Assembly: GCA_026391355.1 (NCBI GenBank)
Contig: JAPLDH010000078.1
Coordinates: forward strand, 70,358-111,586
DNA: 41,229 nt
Direction: 5' to 3'
From: Bacteroidota bacterium
GTDB lineage: Bacteria > Bacteroidota > Bacteroidia > Bacteroidales > FEN-979
The notes below the pieces were generated by a model. It had not been told where the DNA came from, ran no database searches, and saw only the letters and a list, made by a program, of their open reading frames with translations. Each line of letters opens with the position of its first letter. The first letter of the stretch is position 1. This document shows, piece after piece, positions 26,555 to 34,151 of this stretch. A program made the position numbers and the translations under genes.

Positions 26555-27322
26555 ATGTTACTCACCCACAATGAGTTATTTGATTTTCTGGAAGAAAAAT
26601 ACCTGCAGTATAACAATGCCGCCTTTATTGACACAGATCCTGTTTCAATCCCTCATCTTTTTTCGCGTAAAGAAGATATAGAGATTTCAGGATTCCTTAC
26701 AGCCATTCTATCCTGGGGAAACAGGGCCGGTATCCTGAAAGATGCCCGTAAGCTGTTCAGCATGATGGACTGCTCCCCGCATGATTTCATTCTTAACGCA
26801 TCTCCATCCGATCTTAACCCTTTCAGGTTTTTCTATCACCGAACATTCAACGGGGATGACTGTATTTTTTTTCTACAGTCCCTGAAAAATATCTATCAGA
26901 AGTATGATGGACTTGAAAAACTTTTTACGCCTGTATATCAAGGCAACCTGTCGGAAACAATCTCATCATTTCGCGCACGGTTTCTCGAAACAGGTCATCA
27001 AAAAAGATCGGAGAAACACCTTGCCAATCCGGCTAAAGGTGCAACCGCGAAAAGGATCCTGATGTTCCTGAGGTGGATGGTTAGAAATGACAAAGGCGGT
27101 GTTGATTTCGGGATCTGGAAAAACATTGATCCTTCCATCCTGTTATGCCCCATTGATGTTCATTCCGGTAACGTGGCCAGGAAACTTGGGTTACTAAATC
27201 GTAAAAGCAATGACTGGAAAGCCGTTGAAGAACTGACTGCCAATCTCCGCAGTTTTGATCCGGCCGATCCTGTTAAATATGATTTTGCCCTCTTCGGGCT
27301 TGGGGTATTCGAGCATTTCTGA
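26555..27322 (+). CDS. TIGR02757 (DUF2400) family protein
   Basis: A 255-residue protein recognised as the DUF2400/TIGR02757 family, helical, cytoplasmic and of unknown function. Conserved features are HLFSRKEDIEISGFLTAILSWGNR near residues 29-52, the FFYHRTFNGDD segment, RMLMF-like RILMFLRWMVR, and C-terminal CPIDVHSGNVARKLGLLNRK, followed by DFALFGLG. The pattern of helices and the ILSWGNR and D-x-H motifs suggest a relationship to helix-hairpin-helix DNA-glycosylase-like folds, but that is not established. It follows the gamma subunit by 13 bp and is followed by a repeat array. Confidence 0.85.
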   Translation: MLLTHNELFDFLEEKYLQYNNAAFIDTDPVSIPHLFSRKEDIEISGFLTAILSWGNRAGILKDARKLFSMMDCSPHDFILNASPSDLNPFRFFYHRTFNGDDCIFFLQSLKNIYQKYDGLEKLFTPVYQGNLSETISSFRARFLETGHQKRSEKHLANPAKGATAKRILMFLRWMVRNDKGGVDFGIWKNIDPSILLCPIDVHSGNVARKLGLLNRKSNDWKAVEELTANLRSFDPADPVKYDFALFGLGVFEHF

Positions 27323-27329
27323 CATTTCC

Positions 27330-27369
27330 GTGGTTACATGGTTAAGTGGTTACGTGGTTAAGTGGTTTT
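27330..27369 (+). repeat. Period-8 tandem array (5 units)
   Basis: Five in-register units of GTGGTTAC, GTGGTTAA and ATGGTTAA types start 8 bp after the stop codon of the previous gene. The reverse complement is the same word as in the hpdB-hpdC gap (10468-10507). Confidence 0.85.
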
Positions 27370-27448
27370 GTAATTCTGTGTAATCCGTGAAATTTATGGA
27401 GAATTAAATTTTCTATTTAGAATAATTATAAACAATCTGATTTTTTCC

Positions 27449-27456
27449 TATCTTTG
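27449..27456 (+). promoter_or_regulatory. -7 element of the peroxidase-rubredoxin unit
   Basis: TATCTTTG is a perfect TAnnTTTG match. Transcription would begin near 27463, 24 bp before the ATG at 27487. This rules out the in-frame TTG at 27454 as start. Confidence 0.55.
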
Positions 27457-27486
27457 CCTTTCTTTGGTTTACAAAAGATAATAAAT

Positions 27487-28035
27487 ATGAGAACATTATT
27501 GTTAATGATAACGATGACAGCGATTTCGATAATCGGGAATTCCCAGGGAACAAGATCCTTTTATAATTTTACGGTCACTGACATTGACGGAAAAGCATTT
27601 GACCTTGCTTCCCTGAAAGGGAAAAAAGTGCTCGTGGTAAACACAGCATCAAAATGCGGATATACTCCACAATATGCTCAATTGGAAGAGCTTTACAAGA
27701 AATACGGCAGAGAACATTTCATCATCATTGGTTTTCCTGAAAATAATTTTCTTTCCCAGGAACCGGGTACAAATGCAGAGATAAAGCAATTCTGTAGCAC
27801 GCACTATGGAGTAAGTTTCCCGATGATGTCAAAAATCTCAGTGAAAGGGAAAGACATTGCTCCGGTTTATAAATGGTTGACAACAAAAGTGGAGAACGGC
27901 GTAATGGATGCTCCCGTCAAATGGAACTTCCAGAAGTTCATGATTGATGAGAACGGGAATCTTGCCGGCATGGTTCCTCCGAAAGAGGCTCCGGATTGCG
28001 AAAAAATTATTCATTGGATCGAAGGAAAACAATAA
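27487..28035 (+). CDS. Exported glutathione-peroxidase-like thiol peroxidase
   Basis: A 182-residue thioredoxin-fold peroxidase of the glutathione peroxidase family. From the ATG at 27487 it has a signal peptide (MRTLLLMITMTAISIIGNSQG), implying a periplasmic location. The peroxidatic residue is Cys57 in VNTASKCGYT; classical enzymes have Cys or Sec here. Other family motifs are GFPENNFLSQEPGTNAEIKQFC, which may supply a resolving cysteine, and the WNFQKFMIDENG active-site Trp/Asn motif. In bacteria without glutathione such enzymes normally use thioredoxin. A rubredoxin gene follows 16 bp downstream and rubrerythrin after it, forming a peroxide-defence cluster. Confidence 0.9.
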   Translation: MRTLLLMITMTAISIIGNSQGTRSFYNFTVTDIDGKAFDLASLKGKKVLVVNTASKCGYTPQYAQLEELYKKYGREHFIIIGFPENNFLSQEPGTNAEIKQFCSTHYGVSFPMMSKISVKGKDIAPVYKWLTTKVENGVMDAPVKWNFQKFMIDENGNLAGMVPPKEAPDCEKIIHWIEGKQ

Positions 28036-28051
28036 CCAATAAAAACTGGAG

Positions 28052-28216
28052 ATGAAAAAATACAAATGCACCATATGCGGATACGTTTATGATGAGGCAG
28101 AAGGCGATCCTTCATTGGATATTCCTCCCGGGACCTCTTTTGAGGATTTGCCCGCTGATTGGACCTGTCCTGCTTGCGAAGCATCGAAGGAGGAGTTTTC
28201 TTCGATAGAAGATTAG
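28052..28216 (+). CDS. Rubredoxin (54 aa)
   Basis: A complete small rubredoxin. It begins [19 protein letters not shown] and has two CxxC knuckles, CTICGY (Cys6, Cys9) and CPACEA (Cys39, Cys42), that bind a single iron. The conserved aromatic and glycine core (Tyr4, Tyr11, Tyr13, Trp37, and the segment [14 protein letters not shown]) is intact. It would donate electrons to the rubrerythrin encoded next, in NAD(P)H-linked peroxide reduction. It lies 16 bp behind the peroxidase gene, and its TAG stop (28214-28216) is the first part of a period-7 repeat array. Confidence 0.95.
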   Translation: MKKYKCTICGYVYDEAEGDPSLDIPPGTSFEDLPADWTCPACEASKEEFSSIED

Positions 28217-28293
28217 GTAATAGGCAATAGGTATGAAACATAATGCTTAATACTTGACACTTACGACTTACGACTGACAACTTACGACTTAAC
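28214..28293 (+). repeat. Period-7 degenerate tandem array containing the rubredoxin stop
   Basis: Units TAGGTAA, TAGGCAA and TAGGTAT (28214-28234) are followed, in the same 7-bp phase, by AATGCTT, AATACTT, GACACTT and repeated ACGACTT (28242-28290). Only the period is shared between the two halves. The first unit supplies the TAG stop of the rubredoxin gene. Confidence 0.8.
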
Positions 28294-28308
28294 CCAAGAC
28301 GAACTCGA

Positions 28309-28887
28309 ATGGATAAATCAATCAAAGGGACCAAAACAGAACAAAATCTATTAAAGGCATTTGCAGGTGAATCGCAGGCTAAGAATCGTTATACCTTCTT
28401 TTCGAAGGTTGCAAAGAAGGAAGGATATGAGCAGATTGCTGCACTTTTTATTGAAACAGCTTTAAATGAGGAATCGCATGCAAAACTTTTTTTTCGTCAC
28501 CTTGAAGGCGGCCCGGTCGAAATAACAGCCACCTATCCTGCAGGTATGATCGGCACAACTGCAGACAACCTCAGGGCGGCAGCCATGGGAGAAAATGAAG
28601 AATGGACTTCCCTTTATCCCGGATTTTCGAAAATTGCCGAAGAAGAAGGTTTTCATAAGGTGGCGATCCTTTTCAGACTCATTTCAAAAATCGAAGAAAG
28701 CCATGAGGCACGATTTTTAAAGCTTCTGAAAAATATGGAAGAGAACCGGGTGTTCGAAAAAGGAGAAAAGGTTTTCTGGTTTTGCCGGAAATGTGGCCAC
28801 ATTCATTACGGGACCAAAGCGCTGAATAATTGTCCTGTCTGTAATCATCCGATGGCGTATTACGAAGTTAAGGCGGAGAACTATTAA
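28309..28887 (+). CDS. Rubrerythrin
   Basis: A 192-residue rubrerythrin that reduces hydrogen peroxide in anaerobes. The four-helix di-iron domain has ESQAKNRYTFF (Glu20 region), NEESHAKLF, FSKIAEEEGFHKVA and KIEESHEARF, which together supply the carboxylate and histidine ligands. The C-terminal rubredoxin-like domain has CRKCGHIHYG and CPVCNHP knuckles. The gene follows the rubredoxin across a repeat array, and its stop is immediately followed by the next ATG (zero spacing), so the next gene is probably cotranscribed. Family membership is certain. Confidence 0.97.
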   Translation: MDKSIKGTKTEQNLLKAFAGESQAKNRYTFFSKVAKKEGYEQIAALFIETALNEESHAKLFFRHLEGGPVEITATYPAGMIGTTADNLRAAAMGENEEWTSLYPGFSKIAEEEGFHKVAILFRLISKIEESHEARFLKLLKNMEENRVFEKGEKVFWFCRKCGHIHYGTKALNNCPVCNHPMAYYEVKAENY

Positions 28888-31305
28888 ATGAAAAAAACAA
28901 AAGTATTAACCGAAAGAAAGATTTTCGAAAAGACCGAAGTTCTCAATGATTACAGGATAGTCAATGAGAGCAGGCAGGTCAGTTTGATAGGATGGAAAGA
29001 GGTGATGATGGGTCGTGCCCGGTTCGGGATCTTTGGTGACGGGAAAGAAGTTGCCCAGGTTGCCATGTCCAAAGCTTTCAGAAATGGGGACTGGAGGTCG
29101 GGTTATTACCGTGATCAGACCCTCATGATGGCTGCAGGATTATTCACCCTTGAGGAGTTTTTTGCGCAGTTATATGGAGATACTGACCTGCTTGTCAATC
29201 CCGGAACGGGAGGACGGATCATGAACAATCATTTTGCAACCCGAAGCCTTGACGATGAAGGAAAATGGAAAGATCTCACAAAACAAAAGAACTCTTCTGC
29301 CGACATCTCCCCTACCGCAGGACAAATGCCCCGCCTTCTCGGACTCGCTCTCGCATCAAAGATGTTTCGCAATAATCCCGATCTGAAATCTTTTTCCGGT
29401 TTTTCATCGAACGGGAATGAGGTTGCTTTCGGCACTATCGGTGATGCAAGCACATCGGAAGGGTATTTTTTTGAAACGCTCAATGCAGCCGGTGTGCTTC
29501 AGGTTCCGTTTGCCATCTCTGTGTGGGATGATGGTTACGGAATTTCTGTACCCAAAAAATACCAGACCACGAAGCAGAGCATCTCGGAGATCCTCAAGGG
29601 ATTTGAAAGGACGGAAGATAATCCCGGTTTCCTGATCTTTAAGGAAAAAGGATGGAATTATCCGGGATTGTGCGATATGTACAAACGCGGAATTGAAATA
29701 TGCCGCGGGCAGCAGATCCCTGTTATCTTTCATATCGAGGAATGTACCCAGCCCCTGGGTCACTCCACTTCCGGTTCGCACCAGCGCTACAAATCACCTG
29801 AACGGCTGGCATGGGAAAAAGAATGGGACGGAATTCAAAGGATGCGAAAATGGATCCTTGAGAATGAAATAGCAAGTGCTGAAGAACTGGATGCCATCGA
29901 ATCGGAATCCATTGCAGCAGCAAAACAGGCAAAGGTCAATGAGTGGAAACATTACCAGGAACCCATCCGGCAGGAAAGGAGCTTTCTTTTTAACATGGTG
30001 ACTTCTTCCCAATGTCACTGCAAGCGCCAGGCCCTGATCGACAAAATCGCAGATGACCTGATGAAGATAGCGGAACCTACCAGGAAAGACGTGATTTCAT
30101 CAGGCAAGCGAATTTTACGGGATTTCTGTCTTGATTGCAACGCCAAAAAACCCATGAAAGCTGACCTGACCAAGTGGCTTGATCAACAGCATGATATCAA
30201 TGAAAGGCGTTTTGGCTCTCATCTTTACAGTGAAAGCAATGAGAGTGCATTAAAGGTAAGCGGAATTCCTCCCGTATTTGCAGCAGACTCTCTGGTATTA
30301 ACGGGACGCGAAGTGCTGGTTGCAAATTTCAATTACATCTTTAAGAACAATCCGCTCGTGGTTGTATTCGGTGAGGATGTCGGAAAGATCGGCGGTGTCA
30401 ACCAGACTTATGAAGGGTTACAGGCAAAGTATGGAGAACTGAGAATTTCCGATACCGGGATCCGGGAATCGACCATCATCGGGCAGGGTATCGGACTTGC
30501 ATTACGTGGCCTTCGACCCATTGCAGAGATCCAGTATCTGCCGTACCTGTTATATGGTTTCCAGGTGATCAGTGACGACCTGGCAACCACAAGATACAGG
30601 ACTGTGGGTGGACAGAAAGCCCCGATGATTATCAGTACTCGGGGACACCGGCTGGTCGGGATATGGCATTCAGGCTCACCTCTCAGCATGGTCATCAACT
30701 CATGCCGGGGCATCTTTGTACTCGCTCCCCGTGATATGACCCGTGCTGCAGGTTTCTATAACACAATGCTGGCATCGGATGATCCCGCATTGATCATTGA
30801 ACCGCTGAACGGCTATCGGCTCAAGGAAAAACTACCGGTAAACATTGGTGAGTTCAGAATCCCTGTTGGCATTACCGAAACACTGATTGAAGGAACAGAT
30901 ATCACCCTTGTCACCTACGGTGCATGTGTAAAGATTGCCCAGGAGGCTGTCATGCAACTCCGTGATTTCGGAATTTCTGCTGAACTTATTGATGTTCAAT
31001 CATTACTGCCGTTTGATCTCAACAAGGATATTCTCAAATCCCTCAAAAAAACAAACAAGATACTCTTCTTTGATGAGGATGTTCCCGGTGGCGCCACGGC
31101 CTATATGATGCAACAGGTTATCGAATCGCAGGAGGGATATCGTTTTCTGGACGCAGAACCAAGAACCCTGACCGCTACCGCTCATCGCCCTTCTTACGGA
31201 GTTGACGGTGACTACTACTCGAACCCCAATGAAGAAGATGTATTCGAAGCAGTCTATAACATGATGCACGAATACAATCCCAATAAGTTTCCAAAACTTT
31301 ATTAA
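28888..31305 (+). CDS. Fused E1 alpha-beta of a 2-oxoacid dehydrogenase-like thiamine-diphosphate enzyme
   Basis: An 805-residue protein in which an E1-alpha-like half (about 1-420) is fused to an E1-beta-like half (about 455-805). The alpha half shows GYYRDQTLMMAAG, GDAS-TSEGYFFETLNAAG and WDDGYGIS. The usual thiamine-diphosphate motif GDG...NN is GDA (186-187) and DD (214-215), 28 residues apart. The beta half has FGEDVGKIGGVNQ, ISDTGIRESTIIGQGIGLA, YLPYLLYG and DAEPRTLTATAHRPSYG. Such fusions are common in Bacteroidota and are annotated as branched-chain or pyruvate dehydrogenase E1. No E2 or E3 gene is nearby, so the reaction is uncertain. It begins right after the rubrerythrin stop. Confidence 0.85.
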   Translation: MKKTKVLTERKIFEKTEVLNDYRIVNESRQVSLIGWKEVMMGRARFGIFGDGKEVAQVAMSKAFRNGDWRSGYYRDQTLMMAAGLFTLEEFFAQLYGDTDLLVNPGTGGRIMNNHFATRSLDDEGKWKDLTKQKNSSADISPTAGQMPRLLGLALASKMFRNNPDLKSFSGFSSNGNEVAFGTIGDASTSEGYFFETLNAAGVLQVPFAISVWDDGYGISVPKKYQTTKQSISEILKGFERTEDNPGFLIFKEKGWNYPGLCDMYKRGIEICRGQQIPVIFHIEECTQPLGHSTSGSHQRYKSPERLAWEKEWDGIQRMRKWILENEIASAEELDAIESESIAAAKQAKVNEWKHYQEPIRQERSFLFNMVTSSQCHCKRQALIDKIADDLMKIAEPTRKDVISSGKRILRDFCLDCNAKKPMKADLTKWLDQQHDINERRFGSHLYSESNESALKVSGIPPVFAADSLVLTGREVLVANFNYIFKNNPLVVVFGEDVGKIGGVNQTYEGLQAKYGELRISDTGIRESTIIGQGIGLALRGLRPIAEIQYLPYLLYGFQVISDDLATTRYRTVGGQKAPMIISTRGHRLVGIWHSGSPLSMVINSCRGIFVLAPRDMTRAAGFYNTMLASDDPALIIEPLNGYRLKEKLPVNIGEFRIPVGITETLIEGTDITLVTYGACVKIAQEAVMQLRDFGISAELIDVQSLLPFDLNKDILKSLKKTNKILFFDEDVPGGATAYMMQQVIESQEGYRFLDAEPRTLTATAHRPSYGVDGDYYSNPNEEDVFEAVYNMMHEYNPNKFPKLY

Positions 31306-31314
31306 TTCTCAGGA

Positions 31315-31983
31315 ATGGACGTTCAACTGGTCATGACTGGGGATGGTTCCCATACCCTTTTTGTCCCGGATTTGAAAGAACATTACCATTCTACATTTGG
31401 CGCTATTCAGGAATCCATGCATGTTTTCATAAACGCAGGATTATTATCCCTGGAGGATCATAAATCCTTAAATATTCTTGAAATCGGGTTCGGAACAGGA
31501 CTCAATGCCCTGATAACCCTTGCAATCTGCAAAAACAAAAAAATAAAGGTTAATTATGATGCCGTAGAACCTTTTCCCCTGGACAAAAAGATCACTCAAC
31601 AATTGAATTATTGCGGGTTTGAATTGGTTCAGCCATTTCTAAACGAGTTCCGACTTCTTCATCGGGCACCCTATGACACAGTCTTTCCGGTCACTCCTAA
31701 TTTCTTTCTTAAGAAAATAATGGAGGGGATTGAATTATTCGACCTTCCTGACAAGCATTATCAGATCGTCTATTTTGATGCCTTTGCACCGGATGTTCAA
31801 CCTGAATTATGGAGAGAGAATATTTTTCGTAAAATTTATCTTTCCATGAAAGATGAAGGAATCCTAACGACTTACTCTGCAAAAGGTTCGGTTCGGCGTG
31901 CCATGAAAGTTGCGGGTTTTTCGGTCGAGAAACTTGCCGGACCTCCTGGAAAAAGGGAAATAACGAGAGCAAAAAAAATCTAG
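31315..31983 (+). CDS. mnmD: tRNA 5-methylaminomethyl-2-thiouridine methyltransferase MnmD
   Basis: A 222-residue SAM-dependent methyltransferase matching MnmD, which completes the wobble-uridine modification mnm5s2U34. Motifs are LEIGFGTGLNALITL (SAM-binding, about 54-68), YFDAFAPDVQPELW and the C-terminal TYSAKGSVRRAMKVAGFSVEK with GPPGKREITRA. In enterobacteria this activity is fused to the MnmC oxidase domain; here it is a stand-alone enzyme, as in other Bacteroidota. The ATG at 31315 lies 9 bp after the E1 gene and has AGGA in front of it, so it is probably in the same operon. Confidence 0.93.
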   Translation: MDVQLVMTGDGSHTLFVPDLKEHYHSTFGAIQESMHVFINAGLLSLEDHKSLNILEIGFGTGLNALITLAICKNKKIKVNYDAVEPFPLDKKITQQLNYCGFELVQPFLNEFRLLHRAPYDTVFPVTPNFFLKKIMEGIELFDLPDKHYQIVYFDAFAPDVQPELWRENIFRKIYLSMKDEGILTTYSAKGSVRRAMKVAGFSVEKLAGPPGKREITRAKKI

Positions 31984-32094
31984 CTTTTTTGTGTGACCTT
32001 TTCATGTTTCAGCCGATTAATAGTCCAAATGTGCCGGTCAAAATTTACCACAATAGACAGGCACAATAGAAAAAAAGTAAAAGGATTCTGAACT

Positions 32095-32102
32095 AAATTT
32101 GC
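32095..32102 (+). promoter_or_regulatory. -7 element of the Nudix gene
   Basis: TAAATTTG matches TAnnTTTG, 21 bp before the ATG at 32124. The preceding gap 31984-32094 holds a weak A/T hairpin just after mnmD (about 31966-32000, CAAAAAA / TTTTTTG) that might act as a terminator. Confidence 0.45.
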
Positions 32103-32123
32103 CAGGAAATTTTCCGTAAGATT

Positions 32124-32609
32124 ATGAACGATAAGGAAAAGAAAATGTCGGAGATAAACCGGTTCAATATCAGGATTTACGGGATCTTCATCGATGGCGA
32201 TAAAGTCCTCGTAACCGACGAATTCCGGTTAGGAACCCTCATGACCAAATTTCCCGGGGGCGGACTGAAATTCGGTGAAGGCACCATCGATTGCCTTAAG
32301 CGTGAATTCAGGGAGGAACTTCAAACGGATATTACCATCCTCTCTCACTTTTACACAACTGATTTTTACCAGCCCACAGAATTGTTGCCGGCTACTTTTC
32401 AACTCATCAGTATTTATTACCTTGTGAAGGTGGAAAAGCCCTTTTCATTCACCACAACACAGAAAAAATTTGACTTTCCTGAAATTGCCGAAGGTGCACA
32501 GAATTTTCGTTGGATTGATTTGAAAACCCTCAATGAAACAGATTTCACTCTACCCATCGATAAGGTTGTCGGAGGGATGCTGATGTCCCGTTTTTCGCAT
32601 CAAACATAA
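32124..32609 (+). CDS. Nudix hydrolase
   Basis: A 161-residue Nudix-fold hydrolase with the Nudix box GGGLKFGEGTIDCLKREFREEL, given here as two parts: GGGLKFGEG and the catalytic REFREELQTDI helix. It would hydrolyse a nucleoside-diphosphate-linked substrate using Mg2+; the substrate is not predictable. The ATG at 32124 follows the promoter; an internal ATG at 32145 is also possible. There is no evident functional link with neighbours beyond a shared direction. Confidence 0.88.
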   Translation: MNDKEKKMSEINRFNIRIYGIFIDGDKVLVTDEFRLGTLMTKFPGGGLKFGEGTIDCLKREFREELQTDITILSHFYTTDFYQPTELLPATFQLISIYYLVKVEKPFSFTTTQKKFDFPEIAEGAQNFRWIDLKTLNETDFTLPIDKVVGGMLMSRFSHQT

Positions 32610-32616
32610 CATTCAT

Positions 32617-32624
32617 TACTTTTG
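32617..32624 (+). promoter_or_regulatory. -7 element of the exonuclease gene
   Basis: TACTTTTG is identical to the yqgE -7 element and lies 24 bp before the ATG at 32649. It supports that ATG over an in-frame TTG at 32622. Confidence 0.5.
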
Positions 32625-32648
32625 AATTGGAATTCAAAGATCTGTATC

Positions 32649-33374
32649 ATGCTTGAAAATTATAACATCGAGAATATCCTGTTCCTGGATATTGAAACAG
32701 TTCCCAATGTTTCAGGGTATAATGGTTTGCCCGACAACCTGAAGAAGCTATGGAATAAGAAAGCAGAGCAGTTAATTAAAAATGACCGGAATCCCGGTCC
32801 GGAAGTACAAACCCCTGAGACCATTTTCGACCGGGCAGGGATCTATGCTGAATTCGGGAAGGTGATCTGCATCTCAACCGGGATCTTCAGAAACCATTCT
32901 TTATGGATAAAATCCTATTATTCTGATGATGAAAAACAAATCCTGACAGAGTTTTGTGCAATCATGAACAAAGCCCCCGAAAAAAAATTCCAGTTCTTGT
33001 GTGCCCATAACGGGAAAGAGTTTGATTTTCCTTACCTGATACGGAGAATGCTTATAAACGGTATTTCCGTTCCGGCCATTCTTGATCTTTCAGGTAAAAA
33101 GCCATGGGAGGTAAACCATTTGGATACTATGGAATTATGGAAATTTGGTGATTATAAAACCTATACATCTCTTGATTTATTATCTGCCATATTCGACATT
33201 CCTTCACCGAAGGATGATATTACCGGAGCGGATGTCTGGCGCGTTTACTGGGTTGAGAAGGATTTGCCCAGGATCGTCACCTACTGCCAGAAAGATGTGA
33301 TTGCCATCGTGAATCTTTTTTTAAAATTCAAAGGGAAAGAAATAATAAATGAGGATCAGATTACGTATGTCTGA
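32649..33374 (+). CDS. DnaQ-like 3'-5' exonuclease (DEDDy, polymerase-B exonuclease type)
   Basis: A 241-residue RNase H-fold exonuclease. The DEDDy motifs are ExoI FLDIETVP, ExoII CAHNGKEFDFPYLIRR and ExoIII YCQKDVIA (Tyr and Asp). This is the pattern of the predicted 3'-5' exonuclease related to DNA polymerase B (DNA_pol_B_exo2). The ATG at 32649 sits behind a promoter motif. The stop is followed after one base by the ATG of the DUF4369 lipoprotein gene, so the two are translationally linked although their roles seem unrelated. It is stand-alone, without a polymerase domain. Confidence 0.88.
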   Translation: MLENYNIENILFLDIETVPNVSGYNGLPDNLKKLWNKKAEQLIKNDRNPGPEVQTPETIFDRAGIYAEFGKVICISTGIFRNHSLWIKSYYSDDEKQILTEFCAIMNKAPEKKFQFLCAHNGKEFDFPYLIRRMLINGISVPAILDLSGKKPWEVNHLDTMELWKFGDYKTYTSLDLLSAIFDIPSPKDDITGADVWRVYWVEKDLPRIVTYCQKDVIAIVNLFLKFKGKEIINEDQITYV

Positions 33375-33375
33375 T

Positions 33376-34095
33376 ATGAAAATAAGATTGATCATTCCTA
33401 TTCTCTGTTTTTTGAGTTCCTGCACCCTTAACCATGTCCATCCTGATGAATTTGTCATCCATGGCCAGTTGAAAAATTTTACGCCCGGAAAGATTTACCT
33501 TGAAGAGGTGGACATTTCCGATATTCGCAGGATTGATTCTGCACTGATCGGTAATGAAGGGAAATTCACCTTTACAGGAAAGCCACTGGACCAGGGTTTT
33601 TACCTGTTAAAATTACAGGACGGCCAGTCTATTAACCTGTTATTGCAAAAGAATGAAACTATTTCCATCACGGGAGATTACAAAAAATTACCGAAGGTAT
33701 ATTTGATCTCAGGATCTCCGGGTTCTCTCCTGTTAAAAGATTTTTACCACCATTCAAATAAAAACAGGGCACTGGCGGATTCATTGACCGATCTGCTTCA
33801 CAAACATCAGTTTGATGATGACTATTATCAATTGACGCTTACTTATGACGATCTCTTCGGGAAAATCTGGGAAGACCAAAAATCCTTTGAACGGAATTTT
33901 ATTGATCAGCATCAGGGATCTCTGGCAACGTTACTGGTTCTGAATTATGCTTTTGGCCCGCGTCCGGTGCTCTCTGAGCAGGATGACTGGTCTTTCTATA
34001 AGAAGGTCGACAGCATTCTGATGAAAAAGTTCCCGTCAAATAAGCATGTGCTCTATCATCATAAGAGAGTGATGAGGATGCAATCACAGAAGTGA
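33376..34095 (+). CDS. DUF4369-domain lipoprotein
   Basis: A 239-residue predicted lipoprotein. From the ATG at 33376 the lipobox is CFLSSC, with Cys16 lipidated. The N-terminal domain (about 25-125: FVIHGQLKNFTPGKIYLEE, RIDSALIGNEGKFTFTG, QGFYLLKLQDGQSINLLL) is DUF4369, normally found ahead of a thioredoxin-like TlpA/AhpC domain in Bacteroidota. Here the sequence ends after a helical segment and no CxxC thioredoxin motif is present, so the protein either has a different role or has lost its catalytic domain. It starts one base after the exonuclease stop. Confidence 0.83.
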   Translation: MKIRLIIPILCFLSSCTLNHVHPDEFVIHGQLKNFTPGKIYLEEVDISDIRRIDSALIGNEGKFTFTGKPLDQGFYLLKLQDGQSINLLLQKNETISITGDYKKLPKVYLISGSPGSLLLKDFYHHSNKNRALADSLTDLLHKHQFDDDYYQLTLTYDDLFGKIWEDQKSFERNFIDQHQGSLATLLVLNYAFGPRPVLSEQDDWSFYKKVDSILMKKFPSNKHVLYHHKRVMRMQSQK

Positions 34096-34128
34096 CACAA
34101 TAGTCAAACACATTAGAAAATATTTAAG

Positions 34129-34136
34129 TAGCTTTG
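34129..34136 (+). promoter_or_regulatory. -7 element of lpxH
   Basis: TAGCTTTG matches TAnnTTTG and lies 15 bp before the ATG at 34152, which argues against the in-frame TTG at 34134 as start. Confidence 0.45.
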
Positions 34137-34151
34137 GATCCAAATTATCCC

